DNA of 64,000 nt from Heliopora coerulea. Taxonomy: Eukaryota > Cnidaria > Anthozoa > Scleralcyonacea > Helioporidae. Of the stretch, positions 48,546 through 59,916 are shown piece by piece (within the stretch, counting starts at the first letter, position 1; every line of letters starts with the position of its first letter). The notes beneath the pieces were generated by a model that saw only the letters and a list, made by a program, of their open reading frames with translations, had not been told where the DNA came from and ran no database searches. The DNA lies in contig JASJOG010000287.1 in assembly GCA_030142905.1 (NCBI GenBank), positions 248,001-312,000 of the forward strand, written 5' to 3'. The position numbers and the translations under genes were made by a program.

Positions 48546-48584
<39 letters not shown>

Positions 48585-49639
48585 ACCTTGCTTGACGACT
48601 TCCAACGTCTAAAGTTAGTTTCAACGGGAGACATTATTGACTGAAAACAATCCAACCATCTTCTTGAAGCCAATAATAAACTTTGAGCACAATTTCCTTC
48701 TCCTCCCGACTTCTATGACTTGGTGACTGGCGAAACCAAAAGGAATGCACCATCATTTCCATGACATTATAAAGCTGAAATACAAAGCAATATGATATGT
48801 ACATGGTAACACTGTTAGTGACTCTATGCCAGTCATTAAGTATAAGATATGTAGAATTGTTATATTCATACGTGCATGTATTTGTATGTATGTATTCTAT
48901 ATATATCTGATGCATGATGTTACCCGTGTTTTCCAAAATATTTCTTTTGAACAAGGTTGATGTCATGATGTGCTGATCACTCATTCACTTTGTTGTTTAT
49001 TCACTTCCGTTCACTCATTGGATTTGATTTTAGACAAACTGCTGAATCTGTTCTAGTTGCCAAACACCGCCCTATACTTAATGCACAAGTCGAAGCTTTT
49101 CCATGGTCTCTTTTCTAAATGCAAAGAATTACTTAAACAATTTTCTCCGTTGTATGCTTTTCTTCGAGTAAAAGGATCATTTGTTCTTCATGAGTGTAGT
49201 GCATGACCACTTTGAACGAAACATTTGCTTTTGTTTATTTTTCTTTAATATAACTTCTTAAATTCTCTTTCAAAGAATGTCGCGTTGTTAAAACAGCAAT
49301 GTAACGCCATATTACTTCACTCCAACTCTAAACTACGAAGGAATGCAAGTTCCAAATAATAGAGAACATTTCACCTGTCATCTATAAACCTCCAAAATCC
49401 ACAGCGCACCCCACTCAAGAATTCGGGCTCCATTGTTGAAAATCCTGGATTGGGCCATTGGTTTAGGTCATCCAAATCTAAATTCTTGTTACTAATGAAA
49501 AGGCCTAGAAACCTTTCTACCCTTCAAAAAAATCTTTTCAATGATACCGAACGCTTTAGTTATTGTGCATGACTAAATCTGACGAGGCATGGATGACTTC
49601 GTTTTTATTCTTGATCGGAGTTTGTACCATCATTGTAGG

Positions 49640-50036
49640 TCGATACTAGAACGCAACCAGTGAGACGAAGTAACCGTGTGGAGACTGGGACTGGAAAATT
49701 AAGCATATTTATTTACCTGATATCCTTTCACCTGAAATGGAAGACCATCTTGAAATTTCAATGGTTTTAAGATTCAAAATTATCATGAATGTTTTGATTA
49801 GGATTAGGATTAGGATTAGGGTTGTGGTTAGTTTTAGGATTCGGGTTAAGATTAGGATCTTAAACCTAATCCTAACCCAACTCGTAATCCTAAGCGTTGA
49901 CGTGTTACCTCTGGTAGCATTTTAAATTACCCCCAACAACTTTTTCCAAAAAAGTTATCATAAATAAAGTATTTAATTTTTCAGTCCCAGTCTTCCCACG
50001 GTTACCTGGTCTCAGTGATTGCGTTCTAGTGCCGAC
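49640..50036. repeat. Inverted repeat around GATTAG tracts upstream of ankyrin gene, copy 2
   Basis: Arms about 49640-49715 and 49961-50036, with GATTAG and CCTAAT runs facing each other between them (about 49796-49830 and 49866-49895). Same structure as 20596-20994. It ends about 195 bases before the ankyrin start codon. Confidence 0.75.
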
Positions 50037-50230
50037 CATCATCGTACTTAGACATGTCAGCAACTTTCTGTTCTTTAAATCAAGGTGCGGATTTCAGGCA
50101 ATCAAAGCACACATTGTCGAAATTTTATTTTATAAAGAAATCTCGTTATCAGGACAATCTGACCGCGGGCATATTTCTTGATTCTTAACATATATTTGAT
50201 TATAGATTCCATTAAGCAAATGTACGGTAG

Positions 50231-51474
50231 ATGACGGAGCTTCACGAAGCTGCAGCAAATGGCGATTTAAAAGCACTTAAGTGTCTTCTGGTGGGTTCTG
50301 ACATCGATATTGATGCTGAAGACTGGGACTGGGGAAAACGTACTGCCCTTCACATCTCAGCGTCCAAAGGTATTTGACTGAACGATATAGATCTTGCGGA
50401 GAAGGGAAGTGGAGTAGTTCGGTCTTAAGGAACAGTCACACATTTGTTACCTTTGCTCAGCAAGAGAGTCCGTATATCTCAAACTCACTATTAGTTCATG
50501 AATTACACTAACAAATCCATGAACGCATACAAAATCAAAAGTATGCATTTTGATACCTAGTGAAAACCTGTAGGAAAATCACTTATAATTGTACATGTGA
50601 TTACATTTCTTAACCTACGTATTCAAATTACACAAACATGTAATAAAACGAATGGGAACAAGTAGTTTGCATGTGGAGTCACGGCAACCATGTTTGTGGA
50701 AATTTCACAAAAGAATCTCATTGACGTCTGTTGCATGTAGAACCAAAAACAGCACCGTTTTTTGTCCTTTGAATCTCAAGGGCTAGGTTGCAATATGAAT
50801 TGAGTGTATTGATGGCAATGATCGTTTGATGAGCCAGTTCAGATACTCGTTTGTCGTGTTTTATGGTTTAGCGCGCTAGGCTGAGTTAGTCAACGAAAAA
50901 GGCTGCGAGCTAATGTACAAAACACTCGATGTTTATGACTAATCAGAAGGTTGCGAGTTCAATTCTCGTCGGGGTCGCCAATTTAGCGCGCTAGGCAGAG
51001 TGAGTCAACAAAGAAGGCTGCGAGCTAATGTACAAAACACTCGATGTCTATGACTAATAATGAGGAAGGGCTACAATGAGGTAACTCCGAACGCTCGAAA
51101 ACAGCAAATTTTTGGAGGCTACACTCTTCTGTTTTCTCAAGTTTAGAACTCCAAACACTTGTTAAACACGAGACCTTTCATGGCATACTTCACATTTTGA
51201 TTTCCATCTTCCTTTGTAAGCAGGTTGTCAGAAAAGTGCCAAACTTCTCTTGGAGTATGGCGCTGATCCTCAGATGCGCATGGTTGGAGGCTGGACACCA
51301 GCTCATTGTGCTGCCGAAGGTGGCCATTTTGAAGTACTGAAGACTCTGATCGAACATGATTGTCCGATGTATTTAACTGACGACTCAGGAGACACTCCTG
51401 CGCATGTCGCTGAAATCTACGGCCACAAAATGTGCAAGAAGTTGTTAAATGAAGCAGTCAAGGATCGCATTTAA
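50231..51474 (+). CDS. ANKRD66: ANKRD66-like ankyrin repeat protein
   Basis: Two coding exons, 50231-50369 and 51224-51474, joined in phase 1 by a GT-AG intron, give 129 residues. About three ankyrin repeats are visible: MTELHEAAANGDLKALKCLL with RTALHISASK, KSAKLLLEYGADPQMRMVGG with WTPAHCAAEGGHFEVLKTLI, and DDSGDTPAHVAEIYGHKMCK. The order and the WTPAH..AEIYGHK pattern match my recollection of vertebrate ANKRD66, but the C-terminal tail is shorter. Ankyrin repeats bind proteins; no specific partner is known. The tandem duplication ends inside the first exon, so this is the only complete copy. The upstream inverted repeat may influence its promoter. Confidence 0.85.
50869..51060 (+). repeat. 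Two direct copies of a tRNA-related segment in the ankyrin intron
   Basis: A segment starting TTTAGCGCGCTAGG and ending ACTCGATGTTTATGACTAAT occurs at 50869-50942 and again at 50984-51059. Between them lies a tRNA-like 3' half (GGTTGCGAGTTCAATTCTCG, then a GGGGTCGCC acceptor-like end). No matching 5' acceptor strand was found, so this is a SINE or tRNA-derived repeat, not a tRNA gene. Confidence 0.55.
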
Positions 51475-52900
51475 AGATCAGAAGCAAAATTCCGGGCTTT
51501 TTTCTGCTGTTTTTTATGTTTGTCAAAGTAACTAATCGCCTCTTGGAAAAAAAAAATGGTTCAGTGAAAAGCAGAACTGTTGCAAGAGTATGCTGTATGC
51601 GGCTTTTGTTGAGCAGGGCTAAGCTTGTTGAGCACCTGATGTTGAAAACAACTTTTAGCTAGTTTGTTGTGTTCTCCATATTAACAACGTAGCATTGGTA
51701 CACTAAAATAAGCCTATGCAGGGGAAAGAAAAATGTCCGTAAAAGAAATAAGAAAGTTTGGCGAGCATGCAAATGACAATCTGACTGAACAAACGTTCTA
51801 ATTCCATACGATATAAAAGTTAAGTGCTGGGTCGGCAGTGATGAACGACTTGTTAAAAAAAGCCCATGAAAGGTCCCTCGTCGTAGTGAAACGCGTGCCA
51901 CTTCAGTTTGAATCCTGCGACTTGTTGCAATGACTGAGTGAACAAGAAACTCATATTTATAGAAAGAAATTGGTGTTGACTCGTCTTCTTCAGTGATCTT
52001 ATTTCCGCGTGAAGGACTATTGATAGCTCTCGTGCATGAGGTCGTATCCATGGCATGAGAACAGGCAATTCCAGAAGTTCTTTAATCTATTGAACTCCTC
52101 ATCTTCTTCGACGGGAACGAATTGAGGATATTAACACTTTGACGCTTGACGACGGCATTTTTCGTCTTTAATAATTTTACTCTGGATAACGCCAGACGAT
52201 TCTACTAGTCGAAGGGGAAACCCCAGCAGGCCTCACTCAGAGGGTGAAAAAGAGGAGGGAAACCTAAATATGCTAAAACTAATTATAATTGAGCATTTTC
52301 TATAGCGCTTTTTTCCCTTTTATCATTTTAATCCTAATGATTTGATGTGTTTCTGAATATAATTAAATTTCCAAGAAGCAATTCTTCATGTTAACGTCGC
52401 GAGGTTTAAAATGTGCGTAGGAACTGGAAAGCAAAACAGGTCTACTGTTCTCACAGGAGAAGCTTTCCGTGACGACAGTAATTAGTTGTAGTGAAGGAAG
52501 ACTGTGCAAGACTTAACTATGAGTCAATGATAAAATGTTTTTGTTGCTTGAGGGGCGAGGCTATTTCAAGGCGCTCTTTTCACCTTGAGTTTTCGGTGTG
52601 CAAAAAGCTCCACTGTTCATAGGGGTCAATTAGGGGGACAGGGGAAACGTAAATCATTCCGAGCACATTTTTTTTAACCCTACTTGTTCAGCTGCCTTAA
52701 CAAAACTTGTGGTTGCTGTAGAAAAGTATGTGTTAGCTTGTAAGGTATTAAAGGTGCGATCCGCTTGTATTTCCCGAATCGGTTGAGACAAAACGTAGGC
52801 AACGCATTCATTTTTTTAAAAACTAAACTAAGTGTCACGTCATGCCGCCCTCTCGGCCCCCTTGCGACCGCGAGGCATTATAGGAAAGAAGTTCCTCGTG
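51475..52900. other. Intergenic between ANKRD66-like gene and RPS20
   Basis: No convincing gene. A dispersed motif (TTTACTCTGGATAACGCCAG, minus-strand relative of 25499) is at about 52178. The minus-strand frame 51659-52051 has no domain and appears to be chance. The RPS20 promoter should occupy the right end. Confidence 0.5.
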
Positions 52901-52901
52901 G

Positions 52902-52913
52902 TTTCCTCTTTCT
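52902..52913 (+). promoter_or_regulatory. 5'TOP-like tract of RPS20
   Basis: A pyrimidine run TTCCTCTTTCTC lies about 80 bases upstream of the RPS20 start codon. Ribosomal protein mRNAs usually begin with such a tract, which links their translation to mTOR. The exact transcription start is inferred. Confidence 0.55.
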
Positions 52914-52988
52914 CGTCGTCCATTTTGCCGTCGAAGTGTGGTCTGGCTCACCGCTGTTCAATTACGATTAAGTCGGCCAGAACTCAAA

Positions 52989-55900
52989 ATGGTAAGTTAT
53001 TAAAAAACTATTTTCAAATAGTAAGTTCGAGACGTGGGAAGATGTCATTTTATGAGCAGTGGATAAAAGTCAAAGATTTTTCTTCGACTTTCAGTGGCAA
53101 CCATTAAGTGTTAGTAATCGTCGCGAATTATGTGGTTCATTCTTGGCATTTCTCTTTGATTTTTAGTCCTTCAAAGAAAAGGGAGCACCAGAAGAAGAAG
53201 CACAGATTCATCGAATCCGAATTACCTTGACCAGCAGAAATGTAAAGAGTTTGGAAAAAGGTTAGATTCTCAATCCGTAAATACTACACTTTGATCTTCG
53301 ATCAGAATGTCATATATTTGAGGTTTTTTATTTGAAATCATATATTAGGGACAACATATATTTGAGATCACTTGAGGTTCGATCAGAAGATCATATATTT
53401 GAGATCATATATTTGAAAGGATATATAATTGAGATCATATGCTTTCTTGTCCATCCGATGTGTAGTATTTGTAGTACAGTTGTTGAATTTGTTCCGATAT
53501 TGTCCAATAGAGTACAGCTAGCCCCCAAATCCAGCCATAACCCTGATAAACGTAAATTTAAAAATCAGCTTGGATATATAAGTGGGATCAGTTTAAGTGC
53601 AGGCCCCCCTATTGTTTCTTTGTTCTTTAGAAACGTTGAAAATGTGAATAAACCGTAACTCTAACATGAACTCTAATCCTACCCAAACTGTTTGATTTAT
53701 ATAGAGTTTCAGGGGTTCCAAAGAATGGAGAAACAATGGGGAACTGTACTGAAATTGATCCTGTTAGTGTAAGACCCCATTTACAACGTAACATTTTGGG
53801 TGTGTTATGGTTACTTAGCTGTGACAAGATCTACATATAGAGAGGTGCTCAGCACAGCTAAATTTTGAGGCATGGGTACCAAATTATAAGAAGGCCGCAT
53901 CGTTTACACTGTCAATATTACCCATGATGTGCCCAAAAATAGCAGTACCCGTTGCCAAATTTTAGCAGTGCAGTCTGAGGATGACTCTGAAATAGAATTG
54001 AAACACTGCACATCCTCACATGGATAGCGTTAAGTTGTCACGAGAATATCTCGTGCACTTAAATTGGATAAAAACTTGCCTCCAATCCCTGTGGACTTCA
54101 TAGCTCAACAGGTAGAGTGGTGGATGGGTATCTCAAAGGTGCGAGTTCAAATCCTGCTCGAGTCAACATTTTTCAGTTGACTTTGGCAGTGTCAGATTAT
54201 CATGAAAAAGTTTCTATTCATCAACAGGGTTTAAGTTGTTGACTTATGTCCTTCTGTGAAATTAGGTTATGTTGACATGCATAAATGCCTCAGCTGAAAA
54301 GAGCTTGTCAAACCCAATATACCTGAGGAAAGACTTGCTGATTTGCGATCTAAGATCTTCATAGCTTCAATTCTGATTCTTTAACCAAGCAGAAACATGG
54401 GAAGTTGTTTTCTGCCTCTCAAATTAATATTAACCCCAGGATCTCAAAATCCCAGCATAACTTGAACTTAGTAAATTATTCAAGACCATCCTTTTAAACC
54501 TTTTTTCCAAATATCTTCAGCATTTAAAAGCCCTGAAAAACAGAACAGTGTAGTTGATTCAAACACTTTTGCTTTTTAACTAAACAATTTGTTTACTTGT
54601 CCAGTGTGCGCTGATCTCATCAAAGGTGCAAAGGAAAAGAAACTCCAAGTCAAAGGACCAGTGCGTCTTCCCACCAAACGCTTGCGAATCACCACCAGGA
54701 AGACACCTTGTGGAGAGGGGTCAAAAACATGGGATAGATTTGAAATGAGGATTCACAAAAGGTTGATTGACTTGCACAGTCCATCTGAGATTGTGAAACA
54801 AATTGTATCCTTGGTATATTTTATGAATAATGTGCTCTCCATTGATTTATATTGACCCTCTGTAAAATTGCAGTCAAATGAACCCTTGTTTTGTATAAGC
54901 TGGGAATTTATGGGCATTATATGAGGTAACAGGAAGAATTTACGAGAATGTCAAGAGAGCAAGTAAGAGCATTGGCAAAAGTTTCTATCAGGGGTCTAGC
55001 ATATAATATCACCTAGACTGCGGGTTAGCCTTAAGTGACACACATAATGTGATTTTAAGGCTTTTGATTGTAGTTATTCTCTTTATGGAAGTAATGGTGG
55101 GTTGAATTACAACCATCATTCAGCTTTAGGCATTAGGATTGGGGTTAGGTGTTAGGGGCTAGTGTTAGGTTTTATTCCTGCATCACTGAGAGCAAGAATT
55201 CCCAGAGTTTTCATTGTTTCAGTTAAAGCTTACAGCTATATATGAGTTAGTAGTAATTTGACGGACATACTCTCTGGAAGGCATTGGTGTTTGAGATTGT
55301 GTGTGTGTGGAGCGAATAGTCTTGTTTTGTTGTCATTGTTTCCTTCCAGTTCTATTGGTATTGTGAGTTTTCAACTTGCAAATTAGAGCAGTAAATGGAG
55401 AAATATACCCAGGTGGATGTGTCATTTTGAATATGATTCAAAATCATCCTTAGCATGAAATCAAAAGAAGGTTTGATGTTCATTGTGTAATTTGAGTGAA
55501 AATCAACTCAAAGACATTGATTTGACTTGAGTGGTTGTGAGGAAGGGCAGTGACCTGCCATTTGGCAATCAGTTCAACTGGGAACAGTACATGTATGCTG
55601 CTACAATCCAGTTGATTCTTGCAACAACTTTATTTCCTTATGCAGCCTGTTTCAGTTCTATTTCAGAAATTATTGTCAGTGTAAAATAATGGAACTATTT
55701 AGATTTGATGTTTGTTTAGCCGTTGAACATCATGCGATGTTAGGCCAAGATTGTTTCGTTGATAATCAATGAAAATGAGATATGAGTCAAAGCATTATTA
55801 TGATAATTAGTACCAAACCGTCGTATGGACCAAAATGGGCAGATTATAGGTGAAAGTAAAGAGGTCTATCGTTCAATATTCTCTTCAGTTTTTACTGCAG

Positions 55901-56219
55901 TTTCTACAGTAGGAGTTAACTTCTCACATTGTTGTGTAAGGATATCACACATGGGCAATAGAGTTTGTGATGTTCTGAAAAATCATTTGACAGTCTTAAT
56001 CGATTTACAATTTACATAACAGTATTTCGTTTCTTAAATCCATTTTCTATCTGATCAGTTATACCACATTTAAGAATTTTATTTTTTTAATTTCTTATCA
56101 ATACAAACCCATAGTATAGAGCTTCTTCTACTGTAAAATTATCCTTGACTTAAGTATCTCAGACATCCATAAGCATTGAACCTGGTGTAGAAGTTGAAGT
56201 GACGATTGCTGATGCTTAA
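52989..56219 (+). CDS. RPS20: 40S ribosomal protein S20 (uS10)
   Basis: Four exons: 52989-52991 (ATG alone, directly followed by GTAAGT), 53167-53260, 54605-54804 and 56163-56219, chaining to 117 residues plus stop. Recognisable uS10 sequence includes [69 protein letters not shown] and the C-terminus [17 protein letters not shown]. uS10 sits in the head of the small ribosomal subunit. Length is close to the 119 residues of vertebrates, with the variable N-terminus slightly shorter ([13 protein letters not shown]). Introns 2 and 3 are about 1.3 kb each. An open frame running past 54804 is intron read-through. No lesion is seen. Confidence 0.97.
54095..54170 (+). repeat. tRNA-derived sequence in RPS20 intron 2
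   Basis: TAGCTCAACAGGTAGAG (A-box) and GCGAGTTCAAATCC (B-box) are correctly spaced, and flanking GACTT.. and ..GAGTC can pair as an acceptor stem. The anticodon arm does not fold, so I read it as a tRNA pseudogene or SINE head. Confidence 0.55.
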
Positions 56220-56880
56220 TGTGATAGAAATACGTAGAAGCTTGAGATTAAAAGCCCCTGAAACAAGTTTGTTTCGACTGAAACTTTACTTTTTAACTTG
56301 CCTCAAGGTTGCCGTGCAGTTGTAGTTTTCTGTTAAAATGACTGTCGTAACGAGTGTTCTCTAGCGGGAATTCGTTGCCGCTGAGTTGGGCATTTTAATG
56401 CGCCGAAGGCGCAAACAATTTCTTCGACGGGGACCTGGCGTCTTTTTAGACGACATAAGCTTCAAGCGATATTTTTGGCGGCGTTTTTTCTCGGTCTGGA
56501 TTGATTCTTCAACTGCTGTGCGTTAAACATTTGACGCAAAATGCGTTGATTTCGATTGGTGGATATTTTTTCTAGGTATATAGTCCGCTGTTCAACTTGA
56601 TTAAAATTTGTATATATTTTCAAGTACTTGTTTTCAAAAATACTTTTATATTATATATTTTTAATACTAATTATTTTTCTTTTCTTTCAACTTTGTTGTG
56701 AACTTACTTTACAGCAAACTACCGCACGACTACTTCGACTACGATCGAGCGATTCACTATTAAGCGTTTGAAGCGACTTGAGTTGATCTTGGCTGGTAGG
56801 CGTTTTTTCGAAGTATGTAGTTCGCTGGTCAACTGCACTGACTGTTAATTTCTGCGGAAAAAATTGTGTGTAGCCGAACG
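56220..56880. other. RPS20 3' flank and spacer
   Basis: No gene seen. A palindromic GCGCCGAAGGCGC lies near 56401. No nearby AATAAA was picked out for RPS20. Confidence 0.4.
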
Positions 56881-57303
56881 ATGAGTATGGTTAATAATTA
56901 TTCCGTTTACGCGACAAAAATTTTGAATAACGCAATTCTGTTACCGCGATCGCAGTACAGTATTGAGTTTACACGGGGAGCTTCTGATCGCAATTCGAAT
57001 CCCGATTGGAAGGCAGCTGGCCGTGGTTATCCGGAGGAAGGTGGGCTAATTGCAAAGACCTGGAAAAAAAGGCGAAAAGAAAAATGGCGGGAAGTGTTTG
57101 ATACTGATGCCAAATATTACAACTTTTCCATCGAAGTGCCGGTATTGCAGCAATTTTTCGATGACATGGGAACCTTGTTTTCTTCTATTTCTGATTTCGT
57201 CTTGGATTTTTGCATTTTCTCGTTTGAAGATCAGGACTTTAGCGTCCTCATTCAACCACAGTACTGGCCCAGAAGTCATGATTTTTTGAAACAAGTATAT
57301 TGA
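56881..57303 (+). CDS. Unrecognised open frame, 140 residues
   Basis: ATG at 56881 opens 140 codons. The middle is basic (KTWKKRRKEKWREVFDTDAK) and the end is rich in Phe and Asp. No signal peptide, membrane segment or known motif was recognised. It is immediately followed by a repeat that recurs near 63955, so the frame may belong to a transposable element. No splice context supports it as a host gene. Confidence 0.25.
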   Translation: MSMVNNYSVYATKILNNAILLPRSQYSIEFTRGASDRNSNPDWKAAGRGYPEEGGLIAKTWKKRRKEKWREVFDTDAKYYNFSIEVPVLQQFFDDMGTLFSSISDFVLDFCIFSFEDQDFSVLIQPQYWPRSHDFLKQVY

Positions 57304-57424
57304 TAACGGGTGCAAGCAAACTTTTAAAAATATGGAAACCAAAGAATGCACGTGTCACGGCGATACGCGTTTCCGGCAGGTGCTACAATTTGTACGCCCG
57401 TCAACATCGAGTTTGCAGTCCCAA

Positions 57425-57475
57425 AACTGTTTACACGGCAGTTTTCCATCGCCGTAGTTGACCGATTGTGGTCGC
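57425..57475 (+). repeat. Repeat shared with window end
   Basis: CTGTTTACACGGCAGTTTTC and the following CATCGCCGTAGTTGACCGAT recur nearly unchanged at 63955-63995. The second copy lies next to a pogo-like terminal repeat, so this is probably part of the same transposon family. Confidence 0.75.
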
Positions 57476-57659
57476 ACTACACTTTATTCTAATTCTAAAT
57501 TTATTTAAACACGGGATCACTTCATTACAAAATGTTCATCCAGTGATCGATGTACTATAATTATACATAAATACCTTAACTATACACAAAACTACACTAC
57601 ATATTTTTTTTTTTGCATATTTTAACATAAATTCGCTAAAAATTTAACTATAAAAGTTC

Positions 57660-57960
57660 TTTAAAAGTTCTCAGACTGAGTTGCCTTTAAAGATCGTTTG
57701 AAAGACCATTCCAGAGGACCGCCCCCTTATAATAAAAGCTGTTCTTCCCAGCTTCAATAGTTGGTCTTAGTACATAGATATTGACATCCAAATGTACTGA
57801 GTTGACATTTTCGAGAACAAGATCGAATTCATCGCGATCGCAATTAACTGTTTGCACGACAATCTGTGGGATTGCTCTGGTGATAGTTCTGGATCGCGAC
57901 CACAATCCCAGGATTTCTGCTCCGAGTAATCGCGGTATATGACGACTGACTCAGTGTGCC
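57660..57960 (-). pseudogene. Non-LTR retrotransposon C-terminal fragment (minus strand)
   Basis: The minus-strand frame contains KNSFYYKGAVLWNGLSNDL, the same signature as KKSFKYRAAVIWN at 22998-23237. A short stretch then reaches a stop. It is a 5'-truncated remnant without promoter or reverse transcriptase core. Confidence 0.6.
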
Positions 57961-59913
57961 CTTCAGATCGTAACAAGTCTGTAGTTGCGCTTACTTGTCA
58001 TGTCTTGTCTTAGTGTTTTGGCTATTTTTTTCAAAGTTTTTCCAGGGGGTCTAGAGGCATCATGCTACCCCAGGAATGTTGAATATTTTAAAGCCTTCAC
58101 TAACGAAGAATTTTGATTTACAGTGCATTTTTGTTTTGACTTGGTGGCAATTCGTGGCTACGATTTACTCTATGATTAAGAACTTAAATAAGCCCATTAG
58201 GTAAGGAGTCCGATGAGAAATAAAAATTCGCTTCAGTCGAATACAGTTTCATATGATTCTACTTAACAAAAGATGACTAATAGGCCTTCTTTAAACAAAC
58301 TAAGTCGCCTTCAGTCGACATCCACCATGCACCTCACGCGGTATTGCGATTCTTTGAAAGTCGTTTCGTTTAACACCAATATGAAAGGGTGTGTTATATC
58401 ACGTGATAACAATGGTGCACATGAGAACGGAAGTGTTGTCAATTTCATAATAACCTCCACTAGTTTTGAGCAGTTCTTTCTATCTACTATGATTAAAGTC
58501 GAAATATGAACCTTTCGTTTTCATGTCGAACTGAACGAGTTTGTACGATGGGAATTTGCCGTGGCTTGGTTGTACTCAATCCCTCAGTCCATGTTAAATC
58601 TTAACCGCTGACCCGCATCCGGAATTTCAATGACTTTCGATCTATGGTTTATTTTACTAGTGTGACTAAGTGCAGAAGTTTAACGTAATAATTAAGCAAG
58701 GTAAGCGATTATAATCGATTGTCTTAGCAAAGTTAATGAATACTAAAAGTTCACTTTAGAATATTATTGTGTAATGAGTCGGTTTCAAACTCCTGCCCAT
58801 GAAATATCTTTCCGGTTTTATCGACTTTAAGCTACGTGGTTTATTGTCATTCTCCGTCATTCGTTCAAACAGCAGCTACCAGGTATTTACATCACGGGAA
58901 GTTCACATAGTTTAATGTCGGTAACTTTTGACCATTTGCTAGATTTTGTGAACATCTACAGTGGTCTAGGCTTGCGATCATATGATCTTTGAGGGATTTG
59001 ATCTGTTGTGGTCGTGATCATTTGGTTCGTCAAGTGTTTCTCAATATTCGTTCCAGTTTCTTGGATCTGATGAATTCCACGTTGAAATATTGGTGAGATT
59101 GGGACATTTGTAGTGGTAGAGCCTTGATTGGCCTCTTGATAAGTTGGAAAGTGGCCAGCACTTCAAGCAAATCGGAGGAGGCAAATCTCAAGCAGTTAAA
59201 TGTGTGGCGTTGCGTTCCTCGAAAAGTAAAAATGTCCAATTTGACGGCGCTAATTTATAATTTATCGGTTGGAACCGTCTGGTGTGGTTCTGAGGGTGGT
59301 CAAGAGTTTTGTAGGGGGATCAAGGAACCCTAGACCACCTGAGAGTTATACCACTGTTATTGAACCGGCTGAAGTCGGTGAACTCTAAAAGTACTGGTGC
59401 GTTCACTGAGAATCAAAATTTTGAAGCCGAAATGCTTGATATGGAGACCGCCATGCATGTAAACGCTTCCTTTTAGGACGAAATGGACAACCTGAAAACC
59501 TTTATATTTGTTGAGCTGAATTCTTTTTTTGGTAAATTATGAACAATACGTGGAGTGTTTTGGACTCTTCGGAAGTGCATCATTGCAGCCTTCAGCGGCC
59601 GGGATTTGACTTATCAGTATGATATTGCCGGGTTTAAGAATCGAAGTTACTTAGCGCCCAAGCGCGCTTATAGGCGTGATTGAATGTATGCAAACTGAAT
59701 GCACGAACAGATATTTTGAATGGATAAAACGAAGCATTTTGAATGGATAAAAGGGTTCAGTTAAAACCTCGGAAATGTCATTAACGTTTTTGATATTAGC
59801 GTTCACAAACGTATTTAGTTGTTCTTCCGTTCGACATATTTTTAGATAAAGATTTTTTTAAGCAGAAAGGCAACTTTTTCATGCTATTTAAAATGTATGA
59901 CTTCGTCTTGCAG
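57961..59913. other. Intergenic upstream of the N-acetyltransferase gene
   Basis: No coding region was supported. Several 60-80 codon frames (58273-58509, 59030-59239, 59124-59333) lack domains. The acceptor-like sequence CGTCTTGCAG at 59904-59913 implies a 5' UTR intron, so a non-coding first exon probably lies here. Confidence 0.45.
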
Positions 59914-59916
59914 GGA

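Larger units (their letters stand above)
47061..49639. other. Intergenic, copy 2: no gene seen
   Basis: Homologous to 18436-20595. It holds TA microsatellites (47530-47566, 48126-48157, 48296-48352, 48549-48580) and two copy-specific hairpins. Reading frames over 48172-48984 are translated TA repeats or lack any domain. An AATAAA lies just after the receptor B stop. Confidence 0.6.
21326..50367 (+). repeat. Segmental tandem duplication, copy 2 (complete unit, about 29.0 kb)
   Basis: In a direct tandem duplication the base after the end of copy 1 is the first base of copy 2, so the unit should start at 21326. Only 28554-50367 can be compared with copy 1 in this window. The part 21326-28553 should have its partner left of base 1. 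Differences from copy 1 include a Tc1 element, a 133-bp TTAA-flanked MITE and a 75-bp-arm palindrome found only here, and loss of the foldback insert seen at 6581-7112. Confidence 0.85.

Noticed and set aside
49737..49925. 62-codon frame rich in Arg-Ile
   Set aside because: Translation of GATTAG repeats. It is open in both copies only because the repeat has no stops.
1..50367. Assembly artefact (two haplotypes placed in tandem)
   Set aside because: Not excluded, but the copies meet at a sharp non-repeat junction inside an exon, have different transposon insertions and patches near 10% divergent, which fits a real tandem duplication better.
54097..54170. Candidate tRNA gene
   Set aside because: A and B boxes and a partial acceptor stem are present, but no anticodon arm folds.
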